A DNA stretch of 64,000 nucleotides, taken from positions 62,001 through 126,000 of the forward strand of contig NZ_JAHHZM010000003.1 of the NCBI RefSeq assembly GCF_018642165.1, written 5' to 3'. The position numbers and the translations under genes were made by a program. The notes beneath the pieces were generated by a model that ran no database searches, was not told the origin of the DNA, and was given only the letters and a program-made list of their open reading frames with translations. Shown here piece after piece: positions 18,431 to 28,205 of the stretch. Numbering within the stretch: the first letter of the stretch is position 1; each line of letters begins with the position of its first letter. Origin of the DNA: Echinicola shivajiensis. Its GTDB lineage: Bacteria; Bacteroidota; Bacteroidia; Cytophagales; Cyclobacteriaceae.

Positions 18431-19480
18431 ATGAAAAGAACAGCTTTGATGATATTGGGCCTTTTAGGTCTATTGCTTATTCATGAAAACGTCTTTGCTC
18501 AATCCAACGTGCCCGCCCCTATATTTGTAGATTCCAACTGGCATGGCTCCTGTGATCCTGAGATTATATATAATCCAGCAGATGAATTCTATTATATTTA
18601 TTATACTTCTAGAAGACCACTTCAGGAGAATACTTATTTGGGAACCCCGCTGGGAGTAATCCGCTCCAAGGACTTGGCCAATTGGGAGTTTTTAGGCTAT
18701 TGCAAGTTTGATGGAATTGGAGGGACAAAAAATTCAGATGCTACCTTTTGGGCCCCGGCCATAGTGGCCCATGACGATGAACTGCACATGTTTGTAACCT
18801 GGAAACCTGATTACGAATTGGTGAACAATTCTTACTATGGAGGCCCAGGAAAAATTATCCATTATAGGACCAGCCAAAAAGACCCTGTTAATGGCTGGGA
18901 AAGAATTGGGGAGGTTCATGATCCTTCCTTGAATTCTATCGATGCCACGGTTTACAAGAAAGATGGGGTTTATCATTTATGGTATAAGGCCAAAAAGCCC
19001 AAAGAAAAAAATAAGCTTTATCATCTCTCATCTAAGGATATGGAGAATTGGGTAGATGAAGGTTTTTCTAAAAGTGATGTGTTCAATGCCAGTGTGACAG
19101 GTTCTGGATTTGAAGAGGCGCCTTATGTTTTTAATTGGCGAGGAAACTACTGGTTGATTACCGATCCACATAAAGGACTTTTTGTTTATAAAAGTACAGA
19201 CGCTGAAAACTGGAAATTTCAAGGGACTATTTTGTTGGAGGATGGAAAGAGAAAATGGGATAATACCAGGGCAAGGCACCCAAGTGTTGCCGTAATTGGG
19301 GACAGGGCTTTTATTTTTTACCATGTAGAACCATGGCGGGAATACAAAGGACAGCCAGCTACTAAACAGCCTCTACCAAATCGAAGGTCTGCCTTGCAGA
19401 TGGCAGAGTTGAAAATTGAGAATGGAAGTTTAGTTTGTGATAGGGATATTCAAATAAAATTGCAAATGTTAACAAAGTAA
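18431..19480 (+). CDS. GH43-like five-bladed beta-propeller glycosidase
   Basis: This 349-residue exported protein has a signal peptide ending near residue 24 (VFAQ). The three acidic residues of the GH43/GH62-type fold can be placed: the base Asp in HGSCDPEIIYNP, the pKa-modulating Asp in NSIDATVYKKDG, and the general-acid Glu in GFEEAPYVFNWRGNYW. Repeated strand motifs (EFYYIYYTSRRP, HMFVTWKPD, YHLWYKAKK, YWLITDPHKG, AFIFYHVEP) mark the blades. Activities in related propeller families include arabinofuranosidase, xylosidase, galactosidase and anhydro-galactosidase, so the sugar stays open. The next sulfatase starts seven bases after the stop, so the two are cotranscribed. Confidence 0.82.
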   Translation: MKRTALMILGLLGLLLIHENVFAQSNVPAPIFVDSNWHGSCDPEIIYNPADEFYYIYYTSRRPLQENTYLGTPLGVIRSKDLANWEFLGYCKFDGIGGTKNSDATFWAPAIVAHDDELHMFVTWKPDYELVNNSYYGGPGKIIHYRTSQKDPVNGWERIGEVHDPSLNSIDATVYKKDGVYHLWYKAKKPKEKNKLYHLSSKDMENWVDEGFSKSDVFNASVTGSGFEEAPYVFNWRGNYWLITDPHKGLFVYKSTDAENWKFQGTILLEDGKRKWDNTRARHPSVAVIGDRAFIFYHVEPWREYKGQPATKQPLPNRRSALQMAELKIENGSLVCDRDIQIKLQMLTK

Positions 19481-19487
19481 ATAGAGA

Positions 19488-20900
19488 ATGAAGAAATTAT
19501 TGAAAATTTTAAGTCTATGCTTAATTGGCCTTTTTGGAAACATTGAAGCCATATGGGCACAGGAAAAACCCAATGTGGTCATCATCTTTATAGATGATAT
19601 GGGCTTTGGGGATTTATCTTCTTTTGGTAATCAAGTAGTGTCTACGCCCAATATGGATGCTTTGGCGGAAAGAGGATTGAAATTGACCAATTTTTATGTT
19701 AACTCACCTATTTGCTCGCCAAGTAGAACTGCCTTGAATACTGGTTATTACCCCTTGAAATACAAAATCCATTCTTATTTGGACAATAGTACAAGAAATG
19801 CACAAAGAGGAATGAACAATTGGTTGGATGCAGATGCAGAAACCTTGGCAAAAGTATTTAAGAAAAATGGTTATCGTACAGGACATTTTGGTAAATGGCA
19901 CTTAGGTGGTGGCCGTGACGTGGGAGATGCGCCATTGCCTCAGGCCTATGGTTTTGATCAATCCTTAGTAAGTTTTGAAGGACTAGGGGATCGTTTGTTG
20001 TTCAAACGAGATGGACTCTCAAACGCGAGCAGCAAGCTAGGAAAAGGCCAGATCAATTGGGTGGAAAAATACCAGTCAACGGGGATATATGTAGACAGTG
20101 CACTAAGCTTTATTGGGGCTAATAAAAAAGATCCTTTTTATGTCCACCTTTTTCCCAACGACGTCCATGATCCTCATTTGCCTATGAATGGGCGCGTAAA
20201 GAAATATGAGCAAATAGCGCGTTCAAAATCTGAAGCCAGGTTCTTTGCTGTTCTGGAAAATTTGGATGAGCAAATTGGCCGTTTTATGGTTGGATTGGAA
20301 AAGCTGGGCAAATTGGATAATACCATCATTGTGTTCACCAGTGACAATGGCCCTACGGATTGGGCAAGCTATTATAATAACGGGGAATATCCTCCAGGAT
20401 TTACGGCAGGCCTGCATGGAAGAAAGTGGAGTCTTTATGAGGGTGGTATCAGGATGCCATTCATTATTAGTTGGCCAGGAAAAGTACCGATGGGAGCAGA
20501 AGATAATAAGACTGTGATGACTGCCGTGGACTTAAAACCAACCCTATTGAAGTTAACCAATCTTGGTGATTATCAAAGTGGTGATGGCGAGGATAGGAGT
20601 GATGCCATGTTAGGCAATCCAATGGACCAGCACAAGGCAATTATGTGGGAATACGCCAGCTCTGTAGGAGGAAGTATACAGCCCGGGCATATTAAAAATG
20701 TTTCTCCTAATCTAGCCATATTGGACAATGGCTGGAAACTGCTGATTAATGCAGACTCAACAATGGCAGAATTGTATCATTTGGAAAAAGATCCCTTTGA
20801 GTCTAATAATCAGGTGGAAAGAGAAGTAGAGAAGGCCCAAAAGCTGGCCCATTCAGTATTGAAATGGCGAAGAGGGTACGAGGTTCCAATAAAAAAATAA
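19488..20900 (+). CDS. Type S1 sulfatase
   Basis: This 470-residue exported sulfatase has a signal peptide ending near residue 24 (IWAQ). The first metal site is VIIFIDDMGFGD, the formylglycine Cys76 lies in PICSPSRTALNTGYYP, the catalytic Lys/His in FGKWHLGGG, and the second metal site in FTSDNGPTDW. All key residues are present and no extra domain follows. Modification of Cys76 requires a formylglycine-generating enzyme, which is not encoded in the window. It overlaps functionally with the GH43-like gene (7-base gap) and precedes the second SusC after a 565-base spacer. The S1 subfamily and the sulfate position attacked cannot be assigned by eye. Confidence 0.93.
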   Translation: MKKLLKILSLCLIGLFGNIEAIWAQEKPNVVIIFIDDMGFGDLSSFGNQVVSTPNMDALAERGLKLTNFYVNSPICSPSRTALNTGYYPLKYKIHSYLDNSTRNAQRGMNNWLDADAETLAKVFKKNGYRTGHFGKWHLGGGRDVGDAPLPQAYGFDQSLVSFEGLGDRLLFKRDGLSNASSKLGKGQINWVEKYQSTGIYVDSALSFIGANKKDPFYVHLFPNDVHDPHLPMNGRVKKYEQIARSKSEARFFAVLENLDEQIGRFMVGLEKLGKLDNTIIVFTSDNGPTDWASYYNNGEYPPGFTAGLHGRKWSLYEGGIRMPFIISWPGKVPMGAEDNKTVMTAVDLKPTLLKLTNLGDYQSGDGEDRSDAMLGNPMDQHKAIMWEYASSVGGSIQPGHIKNVSPNLAILDNGWKLLINADSTMAELYHLEKDPFESNNQVEREVEKAQKLAHSVLKWRRGYEVPIKK

Positions 20901-21465
20901 TAAAAGATATAAGCCCGCAATCAACTGATAATAAGATCAATTGGATGTTTGGTGATGGTTAGTCTCTTGCTGAAGATGCCTATGCTGATGGTTCTTCAGT
21001 AAGAGCTACCATATGTGATTATTTGCCTTTCCTAGGATATGGGACATACTTTTATTGATAAAGGGAAGAGGTAAATTGAGCGGTTTTTTTAGTTGTTATA
21101 TTGTTTTTGTATGTTTATTCAAGTGGTTGAATGCCAATATGTATTGTTGTTTTCTTCGTTTGCAGTACCCTTTTTGGAATAACCATTGTCGAATAATGTA
21201 CTGCTGAAAAGAAATGATTATATTATGGTTAAGCAGAATTAGTTATTTTCTAATTCCGCATATAGTTTTTTCACCTATAGACTTCTTTACTTTTTGGATT
21301 TTGTTTTATGGTTGGGAGCCAAGCGTATTTTAGTTCCTATAGGACCTGGGTCTTTTATAAACATTTTTCAGGTTTAGAATTAGCGCCTAAAGAATGTGAT
21401 TTTCAGTACCCCTTATTTCATAGGGATGAAATTGATCAGTTAACCTTAACCAAATAATAACCATT
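20901..21465. other. Long leader region upstream of locus 2 SusC
   Basis: This 565-base non-coding stretch should contain the locus 2 promoter and a long 5' leader. Its one clear structure is the inverted repeat at 20964-21005, listed separately. I see no coding frame. Locus 2 has no sigma/FecR genes of its own. Confidence 0.5.
20964..21005. repeat. 13-base inverted repeat (hairpin) between sulfatase and locus 2
   Basis: CTCTTGCTGAAGA (20964-20976) pairs with TCTTCAGTAAGAG (20993-21005), with one G-T wobble and a 16-base loop. No T run follows, so it is not a standard intrinsic terminator. It could stabilise the 3' end of the sulfatase mRNA or act in the SusC leader. Confidence 0.55.
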
Positions 21466-24400
21466 ATGAGCAACTTTACTCTAAAGTATTTGCTGGCTGC
21501 GGTGTTGTTATTTTATGCAGCAACAGCATACGCACAAAACATTATCGTTTCAGGAACGGTAACAGATTCAGAAACAGGGCAGACGATTCCTGGAGTCAAT
21601 GTAATTGATTTATCTACTAAAGACACAGATAATGTTAATGGAACCGCCACCGATATTGATGGGCGGTTTGAAATATCTGTCCCTTCTAATGCCACTTTAA
21701 GCTTTACCTATCTCGGATATGCCTCTCAGAATATTCCCGTCAATGGAAGGACAAGCATCGATCTGGCCTTGAGTCCTGACCTTTCTAATCTTCAAGAGGT
21801 AGTGGTCATAGGATATGGTCAAGTCAACAAAAAGGATTTGACTGGATCGGTAAGCCAGGTGGAGGGAGCCCAACTGGAAAATTTACCTGCTGCAAGGGTT
21901 GATCAAACCCTACAAGGAAGGGCTGCAGGTGTTCAAGTTTCACAGATCAGTGGAGAGCCCGGTGCTGCTCCAACAATACGGATTCGTGGAGGTAATTCCA
22001 TTCAAGGAAATAATGAACCGCTCTGGGTCATTGATGGGATTATTGTAGGGACAGATTTTAATTTGAGCAATATCAATACCAATGACATTCAGTCCATCGA
22101 TATTCTAAAAGATGCTGTTGCCGTGTCTATTTATGGTACCAGGGGAGCTAATGGAGTGATCTTGGTGACTACCAAAAGTGGGACAGGAGTAGGCGCGGGG
22201 ACGAAGGTATCCATAAATGCTTATTATGGGGTGCAATCCATGGTGACCAAAGTGGACTTTTTGGACGGGCCGCAGCACGCTGCCTATGCCAATGAAGATG
22301 CTGAGTTCCGTCAATCTGCATTACCTTTTTTGGACCTAAACGATGTGCCCAATGTGGATTGGGTGGACCAGGTGAGCCAAAATGGGGCTGTTCAAAATGT
22401 AGATGTTTCCCTTTCAGGAATGTCCGAAAACAGAAAAGTTAATTATTACGTTTCTGCCAATTATTTTGATCAAGAAGGCTTGATAAGGGAAACAGGAATC
22501 AAAAAATACATTTTCAGGGCCAATATGGACAATCAATTGTCAGATCTGGTGAAAGTTGGTTTTAGGGTGAATGTGTCCAGGTTAAGAAATGAAAACAGTA
22601 AGATCAGTTTCTCCAATCTTTATCTATCTACTACGCCTACTCGGGCAATTTATGATGAAGATGGTAATTTTACTGCACTGGATCCTATTACTGACGGAGT
22701 GACCCGAAACTTTGAAGCGGATCTGCAGATGCGCCAAAATCATGATTTAGTCACCAATATTCTGGGAAATATTTATGTTGAATTGGAGCCCATAAAAAAC
22801 CTCACATTCAAGACAACTTTCAGTCCTGAAATCAATAATTTCAAACAGAATATTTTTAATCCTGGGGCATTGCCTAATAACCTAATTCTACAAAATGGTG
22901 GGGATGCTGCTGTGAGTACCTCCTTGAGGATGGGCTATATCAATGAGAACACCCTAAATTATATCAAGGATTATTCCAATGGAAATAGGCTTACAGCTCT
23001 GGTGGGTTTTACTCTCCAGAAAACGGAATTTGAATCCAGTGTAGCCAGAGCCTTCAGGTTGTCCAATGATGTTACAGGATTTAATAACTTGGGTTTTGGA
23101 TCAGACCCTACCAGAAATGAAGTAGGTTCTGATTATGATGCTTTCCAATTGGTTTCCTGGTTAGCAAGGGTGAATTATTCCATAAAGGACAAATACCTGT
23201 TTACTGTAGTGGGAAGGGTGGATGGTTCTTCCAGATTTGCTCCGGAAAATAAATATGCCTTTTTCCCTTCAGGAGCATTTGCATGGAGAATAGGAGATGA
23301 GGAATTTATCAAAAACCTGGGGATTTTTAGCGACCTGAAATTCAGGACCAGTTACGGTCTGTCAGGTAGCCAGGCCATTCCATCTTACAGAACACTAGCG
23401 ATATTAAATGCCGCCAATACGACTTTCAATGGAATAGAAAAGCCAGGGGTAGTACTCGGTAGACCTGAAAATCCTGAATTAAAATGGGAGACTACCAGAC
23501 AGTTGGACATTGGTTTAGAAATGGGATTCTTGGATGGACGATTGAACTTTGAGGTGGATTTTTATCAGAAAAATACCAAAGACTTGTTGTTAAATGCCCA
23601 GCTGCCTAGACAGACAGGCTTTGTAAGCAAATTGCAGAATATAGGCAAGGTGCAGAACCGAGGTGTTGAATTTTTGGTCAATAGTGTCAATATCAGTAAG
23701 CAAAATTTTAAATGGTCTACTAATTTGACCATTTCACATAATAACAATAAAGTGGTAGATCTTGGAGGGGTAGATTTTATTAACCTTGCCACACCAGCCC
23801 AGCAAGGCGGTACAGGGGCGAGGTTGATAGTGGGTGAGACCACTCCTGTTTTTACTGGCGTTCGCTATTTGGGGACCTGGAAATCACAGGAGGAGATTGA
23901 TGAGGCAGGAATTGGCGGAGACCATGATGTGGGAGGCCCAAGGTTCGAAGATACCAATGGTGATAAGCAAATTACCGAAGATGATTTTATCGTTTTGGGT
24001 AGCCCTCAGCCTGATTTTTACTTTGGTATTGGCAATACCTTCAAAATCGGAAATTTTGATTTGGACTTCTTTTTTCAAGGAACCTATGGCAATGAGGTGT
24101 TCAATAGTTTGACCCAAACAGCCCTTTTTGGCCGACCTGAAACGACCAAATATGCAGAAACTTTAGATCGTTGGACTCCTGACAACCCAACTTCTGATAT
24201 CCCTAGGGCAGGTTCAGTGGCTGCCTTGTCGGAGGTTTACAATAACTCAGCCATGATTGAGGACGGCTCACATATCAGATTAAAAAGTTTGCGTGTGGCC
24301 TACAATTTCCCAATGGAGGCCAGTAAGCTTGGAGGACTCACAGTATATCTGACAGGTAATAACCTGTTTGTGATATCGGATTTTAGACTGAAAGATCCTG

Positions 24401-24507
24401 AAACGAGTCAATATGGTAGGAATAGTGACAACCTTTCCATGGGATTCTCGCAAGGACAATACCCTACTTCGAGAACAGTGGCTATTGGAGCTAAAATTGA
24501 TTTTTAA
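21466..24507 (+). CDS. SusC/RagA-type TonB-dependent receptor without STN domain, locus 2
   Basis: This 1013-residue importer has a signal peptide ending near residue 23 (AYAQ). It leads directly into a CarboxypepD_reg-like domain (VSGTVTDSETGQTIPGVNVI ... ATDIDGRFEISV), then the plug from LQEVVVIGYGQVNKKDLTGS with SIDILKDAVAVSIYGTRGANG, and the barrel ending TVAIGAKIDF. There is no STN domain and no adjacent sigma/FecR pair, so unlike loci 1 and 3 it cannot signal through an anti-sigma factor. Control must come from elsewhere, either from the neighbouring sigma factors or a distant regulator. SusD follows after 91 bases, and sulfatases flank the pair on both sides. Confidence 0.95.
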   Translation: MSNFTLKYLLAAVLLFYAATAYAQNIIVSGTVTDSETGQTIPGVNVIDLSTKDTDNVNGTATDIDGRFEISVPSNATLSFTYLGYASQNIPVNGRTSIDLALSPDLSNLQEVVVIGYGQVNKKDLTGSVSQVEGAQLENLPAARVDQTLQGRAAGVQVSQISGEPGAAPTIRIRGGNSIQGNNEPLWVIDGIIVGTDFNLSNINTNDIQSIDILKDAVAVSIYGTRGANGVILVTTKSGTGVGAGTKVSINAYYGVQSMVTKVDFLDGPQHAAYANEDAEFRQSALPFLDLNDVPNVDWVDQVSQNGAVQNVDVSLSGMSENRKVNYYVSANYFDQEGLIRETGIKKYIFRANMDNQLSDLVKVGFRVNVSRLRNENSKISFSNLYLSTTPTRAIYDEDGNFTALDPITDGVTRNFEADLQMRQNHDLVTNILGNIYVELEPIKNLTFKTTFSPEINNFKQNIFNPGALPNNLILQNGGDAAVSTSLRMGYINENTLNYIKDYSNGNRLTALVGFTLQKTEFESSVARAFRLSNDVTGFNNLGFGSDPTRNEVGSDYDAFQLVSWLARVNYSIKDKYLFTVVGRVDGSSRFAPENKYAFFPSGAFAWRIGDEEFIKNLGIFSDLKFRTSYGLSGSQAIPSYRTLAILNAANTTFNGIEKPGVVLGRPENPELKWETTRQLDIGLEMGFLDGRLNFEVDFYQKNTKDLLLNAQLPRQTGFVSKLQNIGKVQNRGVEFLVNSVNISKQNFKWSTNLTISHNNNKVVDLGGVDFINLATPAQQGGTGARLIVGETTPVFTGVRYLGTWKSQEEIDEAGIGGDHDVGGPRFEDTNGDKQITEDDFIVLGSPQPDFYFGIGNTFKIGNFDLDFFFQGTYGNEVFNSLTQTALFGRPETTKYAETLDRWTPDNPTSDIPRAGSVAALSEVYNNSAMIEDGSHIRLKSLRVAYNFPMEASKLGGLTVYLTGNNLFVISDFRLKDPETSQYGRNSDNLSMGFSQGQYPTSRTVAIGAKIDF

Positions 24508-24598
24508 TTATGGACTTAGCTAAAATGACCATTCCGGATTGTTTTAATCAATTGAAGTCCCCGATTAAAGGGACGATGGACCAAAAAAGATCTAAAAA

Positions 24599-26125
24599 AT
24601 GAAATATATAATAAGAAACGGAATAACAGCCATAATAGCCTTGATAATGCTAATTGGTTGCGACAGCTTTTTGGAGGAAAAGCCAAAGGATATTGTATCT
24701 CCTACGAATTTCTTCAATACCCCGGCTGAATTTGAATTGGCAGTAGTGGGACTATATAATATTTATAAGGAAAATTCACTGCATGGAAAAGTAGGCCTAG
24801 ACAGGTATTACGAGAACGGTGCTGATGTAATCGGTCCCAATAGGGTATTTGATCAGGTAGAACCTACACAGAATTATACATTAAGTGAAAGTAATATCAG
24901 TGCCATATCACAAGGAGGAGGAGCACCATTGACTTGGCAGAACCTTTATGCCATTATTCTTAATTCCAATACCATTTTGGAACAACTGGACATCAATGAG
25001 AGCCTAAGTGCTGATGAACAGGATTATTTTAGAGGACAAACTTTGTTCCTGAGGTCATATGCTTATTATCACTTGACCAATCTTTGGGGAAATGTGCCTT
25101 ATTACCGTGACAACCTGCCCATTTCTGAGATTCAGGTACTGCCAAGAGCAGATGTCAACCAGATCAGGAATGATATACTTAATGATCTTCAGATGGCACA
25201 AGATTTATTGCCTGATAGTTATACGGGGAATGATTTGGGAAAAGCCAGCAAATGGACAGCAGCCACAGTAATGGTAAAACTCTATCTAATCCAAAAGAAT
25301 TGGCAGGCAGCTAAAAACAAAGCAGAGGAAATCATCAATAACTCACCGCACCAATTATTAGATGATTATGCAGCGGTGTTTGACCAGTTTAATGAATATA
25401 ATATTGAAAATATCTGGGAGATAGATTTTGTGAAGGATGTACGTTCCACAGATTGGGTGGATCACTTTACACCAAGGATAAGGGATGAACCTAAAGATCC
25501 TACACAGCAAAGTGCTTTGAGTGCCGCACTAGGCAGTAGAAACGAAGGGTTCACAGGATATGGTCTGGCCATACCATTGCCTGGATATGTCAATGATTTT
25601 CCTCAAAATGACTTGAGGAGGGCTTCCAATATTATTACCAATTATCTGGGCTTTGAATTGAATTTTCCCTACATGCCGAAAATGTGGAATTTGGATCAGA
25701 TCAATTCACCTAGGGGTAACCATGGGGATAATAAGATTATTTTCAGATTAGCAGATGTTTATCTGATGGCAGCAGAGGCTGAAAATGAATTAAATGGACC
25801 AACAGCACTTGCTTACCAATATATCAACAGGGTGAGAGAGCGGGCTTACGAGCCAGATATGCCTTTGTCTGGCTTGACCCAAGAAACTTTCCGCCAAGCC
25901 ATTTATGATGAAAGAAGATGGGAACTTGGTGGCGAAGGGCATCGTAGGCTGGATCTGATTCGTTGGGGGATATTGGAGGAAGTGGTTAAAAATACTGAGT
26001 ATAGGGTTTGGAATCCTGCAGTTAATATTAAACCCTACCATGTACTCCTTCCTATTCCTACGGAAGAATTTGTATTGAATCCCGCTTTGTTGGAATCTGA
26101 CCCTAGCAATAATGGATATAGGTGA
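24599..26125 (+). CDS. SusD/RagB-type surface glycan-binding lipoprotein, locus 2
   Basis: This 508-residue protein has a lipoprotein signal (IIALIMLIGCDSFLEEKPKD), the SusD motif FFNTPAEFELAVVGLYNIY, and FRGQTLFLRSYAYYHLTNLWG with the conserved helix pair. The C-terminal domain has RLADVYLMAAEAENELNG, YINRVRERAYE and AIYDERRWELGGEGHRRLDL, and ends near LLPIPTEEFVLNPAL. These features and the length are standard for the family. A strong intrinsic terminator begins 30 bases after the stop. Confidence 0.95.
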   Translation: MKYIIRNGITAIIALIMLIGCDSFLEEKPKDIVSPTNFFNTPAEFELAVVGLYNIYKENSLHGKVGLDRYYENGADVIGPNRVFDQVEPTQNYTLSESNISAISQGGGAPLTWQNLYAIILNSNTILEQLDINESLSADEQDYFRGQTLFLRSYAYYHLTNLWGNVPYYRDNLPISEIQVLPRADVNQIRNDILNDLQMAQDLLPDSYTGNDLGKASKWTAATVMVKLYLIQKNWQAAKNKAEEIINNSPHQLLDDYAAVFDQFNEYNIENIWEIDFVKDVRSTDWVDHFTPRIRDEPKDPTQQSALSAALGSRNEGFTGYGLAIPLPGYVNDFPQNDLRRASNIITNYLGFELNFPYMPKMWNLDQINSPRGNHGDNKIIFRLADVYLMAAEAENELNGPTALAYQYINRVRERAYEPDMPLSGLTQETFRQAIYDERRWELGGEGHRRLDLIRWGILEEVVKNTEYRVWNPAVNIKPYHVLLPIPTEEFVLNPALLESDPSNNGYR

Positions 26126-26154
26126 TTTTAAAAAGAAAGATAATAGTTAAGTGC

Positions 26155-26190
26155 AGTAGGCTGATTCTTTTAGGATCAGCCTACTGTTTT
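26155..26190 (+). terminator. Intrinsic terminator after locus 2 SusD
   Basis: AGTAGGCTGAT (26155-26165) pairs perfectly with ATCAGCCTACT (26175-26185), with a nine-base loop, followed by GTTTTTAA. It ends the SusC/SusD transcript, so the sulfatase at 26487 probably has its own promoter. Confidence 0.88.
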
Positions 26191-26430
26191 TAATGTTTTG
26201 TTTTAGGAAATGGGTAATTTCTATTAATTAATAAGAGAATAAGGTTATTTATAATAATTGAATTACCGGAGTATTTAAAGAGCAAATGAGAGTGTCAAAA
26301 ATCTATTGGATAGATGGATATCATAGATTCGAGTCTCCATCATTAGCAGAATGAATAAATTTTGTAAAAAATGGCTTTGGTTATTTTTATGAGTGGGATA
26401 ATTCATAATTTTCGAATAGATATTAAAAAT

Positions 26431-26464
26431 AAAAAAAACCAATCAAGATTAAATTTGATTGGTT
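26431..26464 (-). terminator. Hairpin with terminator form on the - strand, just upstream of a + strand sulfatase
   Basis: AACCAATCAA (26437-26446) pairs perfectly with TTGATTGGTT (26455-26464). Read on the - strand the stem is followed by a run of T (the A run at 26431-26436), the textbook intrinsic terminator shape. No - strand gene precedes it, so it may end an antisense transcript or serve as a leader hairpin for the sulfatase starting 23 bases downstream. Confidence 0.55.
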
Positions 26465-26486
26465 AACATTTACAATTCAATATACC

Positions 26487-27998
26487 ATGAAATATACTTT
26501 AATAAATGCCTCCAAATCTTTAGTGCTGGCTGCACTTGGAAGTTTCATTTTGGCCAGCTGTTCAGGAAAGCAGCAATCAGAGCAAGCTAGCGAACCACCC
26601 GGCAAACCTAATATTATTTACATTCTTGCAGATGATATGGGCTATGCTGACATGGGAGCCTACGGACAAGAGAAAATTGAAACTCCCAATCTGGATAAAT
26701 TGGCTGCCTCAGGAATAAAATTCATGAACCATTATACAGGAAGTACAGTTTGTGCACCTTCTAGGTCTGCACTGCTCACAGGTCTACATACCGGACACAC
26801 CCCAATACGTGGAAATAAGGAATACCAACCAGAGGGTCAGGAAGCCATGCCGGATTCCGTATTTACGATTGGGAACATGATGAAAAAAGCAGGTTATGTG
26901 ACCGGAACTTTTGGAAAGTGGGGATTGGGATTTGTTGGAACCACAGGAGATCCTAATAATCAGGGAATGGATTATTTCTTTGGCTATAATTGTCAGCGTC
27001 AGGCCCATAGATATTATCCTGATTATCTATGGGAGAATGATCAAAAAGTCACTTTGGAGGGTAATGGATGGATAAACAAGGAGACATACGCCCAAGATGT
27101 GATCCATGAAAAGACGTTGTCCTTTATAGATCAACATAAGGATGAGCCGTTTTTTATGTACGTACCTCTCGTTGCTCCCCATGCTGAATTGGCCTCGCCC
27201 GATACCGCTACAATTAATAAATACAGAAAAAGGTTTGGGGAAGAAAAAGAATATGTTGGCAAAAAGGGGGCTGACTATGGTGAGGACTTGGTGATTGGGA
27301 TGTACCAGTCCCAGAAATACCCTAGGGCAACCTATGCCGCTATGGTGGAAAGAATCGATCAATATGTTGGAGAAATCATTGAAAAACTGGAAGAAAATGG
27401 TTTGACGGAAAATACCATCGTCATGTTTGCCAGTGATAATGGCCCGCATCAGGAGGGGGGAAATGACCCTGATTTCTTTGATTCCAATAATGGTTATAGA
27501 GGTTATAAAAGGGACCTTTATGAAGGAGGTATAAGAACCGCTTTTGTGGTGAAATGGCCTGGAAAAATCGAAGCAGGTAGTCAAACAGATCATGTGTCGG
27601 CCTTTTGGGATTTATTGCCCACTTTAGCAGATATCATTGGTTACGATCAATTACCTGAGCTTGATGGGATATCCTTTTTGCCTTCCCTACTTGGAGATGA
27701 AGCGCAAAAGGAACATGATCATTTGTATTGGGAATTTGTTGAGCAAGGAGGCAAACAAGCCGTGCGTAAAGGGGATTGGAAAGCCGTTAAGCTTAATGTG
27801 AAGAAAAATAAAGATGCCCCCATTGAGTTATATAATTTAAAGAATGATCCTGGGGAAGAGGATGATATAGCTGCAGATCATCCAGAGGTAGTAAAAGTGA
27901 TGAAAGTTCTGATGGAAACTTCCCATGTTACCAATCCTACTTTTCCATTGTTCGCATCTGAAGGAAATGAGGACCAAAACCTATTTATAGTAGATTAA
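26487..27998 (+). CDS. Lipoprotein type S1 sulfatase (arylsulfatase-like)
   Basis: This 503-residue sulfatase has a lipoprotein signal (LVLAALGSFILASCSGKQ; Cys in ASC), so it should be membrane-anchored, unlike the other sulfatases here. The first metal site is IIYILADDMGYADMGAYG, the formylglycine Cys89 lies in TVCAPSRSALLTGLHTG, and HTPIRGNKE follows, typical of the arylsulfatase-A-like branch. The catalytic Lys is in FGKWGLGFVG and the second metal loop in FASDNGPHQEGG. All catalytic residues are present. It stands between two terminators (26155 and 28051) and is probably transcribed alone. The Asp/Glu/Lys-rich C-terminal 60 residues show no known module. Confidence 0.93.
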   Translation: MKYTLINASKSLVLAALGSFILASCSGKQQSEQASEPPGKPNIIYILADDMGYADMGAYGQEKIETPNLDKLAASGIKFMNHYTGSTVCAPSRSALLTGLHTGHTPIRGNKEYQPEGQEAMPDSVFTIGNMMKKAGYVTGTFGKWGLGFVGTTGDPNNQGMDYFFGYNCQRQAHRYYPDYLWENDQKVTLEGNGWINKETYAQDVIHEKTLSFIDQHKDEPFFMYVPLVAPHAELASPDTATINKYRKRFGEEKEYVGKKGADYGEDLVIGMYQSQKYPRATYAAMVERIDQYVGEIIEKLEENGLTENTIVMFASDNGPHQEGGNDPDFFDSNNGYRGYKRDLYEGGIRTAFVVKWPGKIEAGSQTDHVSAFWDLLPTLADIIGYDQLPELDGISFLPSLLGDEAQKEHDHLYWEFVEQGGKQAVRKGDWKAVKLNVKKNKDAPIELYNLKNDPGEEDDIAADHPEVVKVMKVLMETSHVTNPTFPLFASEGNEDQNLFIVD

Positions 27999-28050
27999 AC
28001 ATTGAAGATTGCCAGAATTAAATTGATTGATTTAAGAAATTAAAATGCAA

Positions 28051-28084
28051 AAAGCCAAACTGGAATTCCAGTTTGGCTTTTTTG
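28051..28084 (+). terminator. Intrinsic terminator after the lipoprotein sulfatase
   Basis: AAAGCCAAACTGG (28051-28063) pairs perfectly with CCAGTTTGGCTTT (28068-28080) around a four-base AATT loop, followed by more T. A nearly identical hairpin closes locus 3 at 34928. Confidence 0.9.
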
Positions 28085-28205
28085 TAGTATTTACCCGGAT
28101 TAATAGTACTATCAGATATGAGTAATATTCAATTTTTCTTAATAGTTGTAATTTCATTTTCTTTTTATTTTATTTCGTTCCATTTTGACAAATAGAGCGT
28201 AATTC

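Noticed and set aside
27027-27593. 188-codon open frame on the - strand opposite the lipoprotein sulfatase
   Set aside because: It mirrors the codon pattern of the sulfatase, shows no domain, and the + strand gene is certain. An antisense RNA is possible but not a protein gene.
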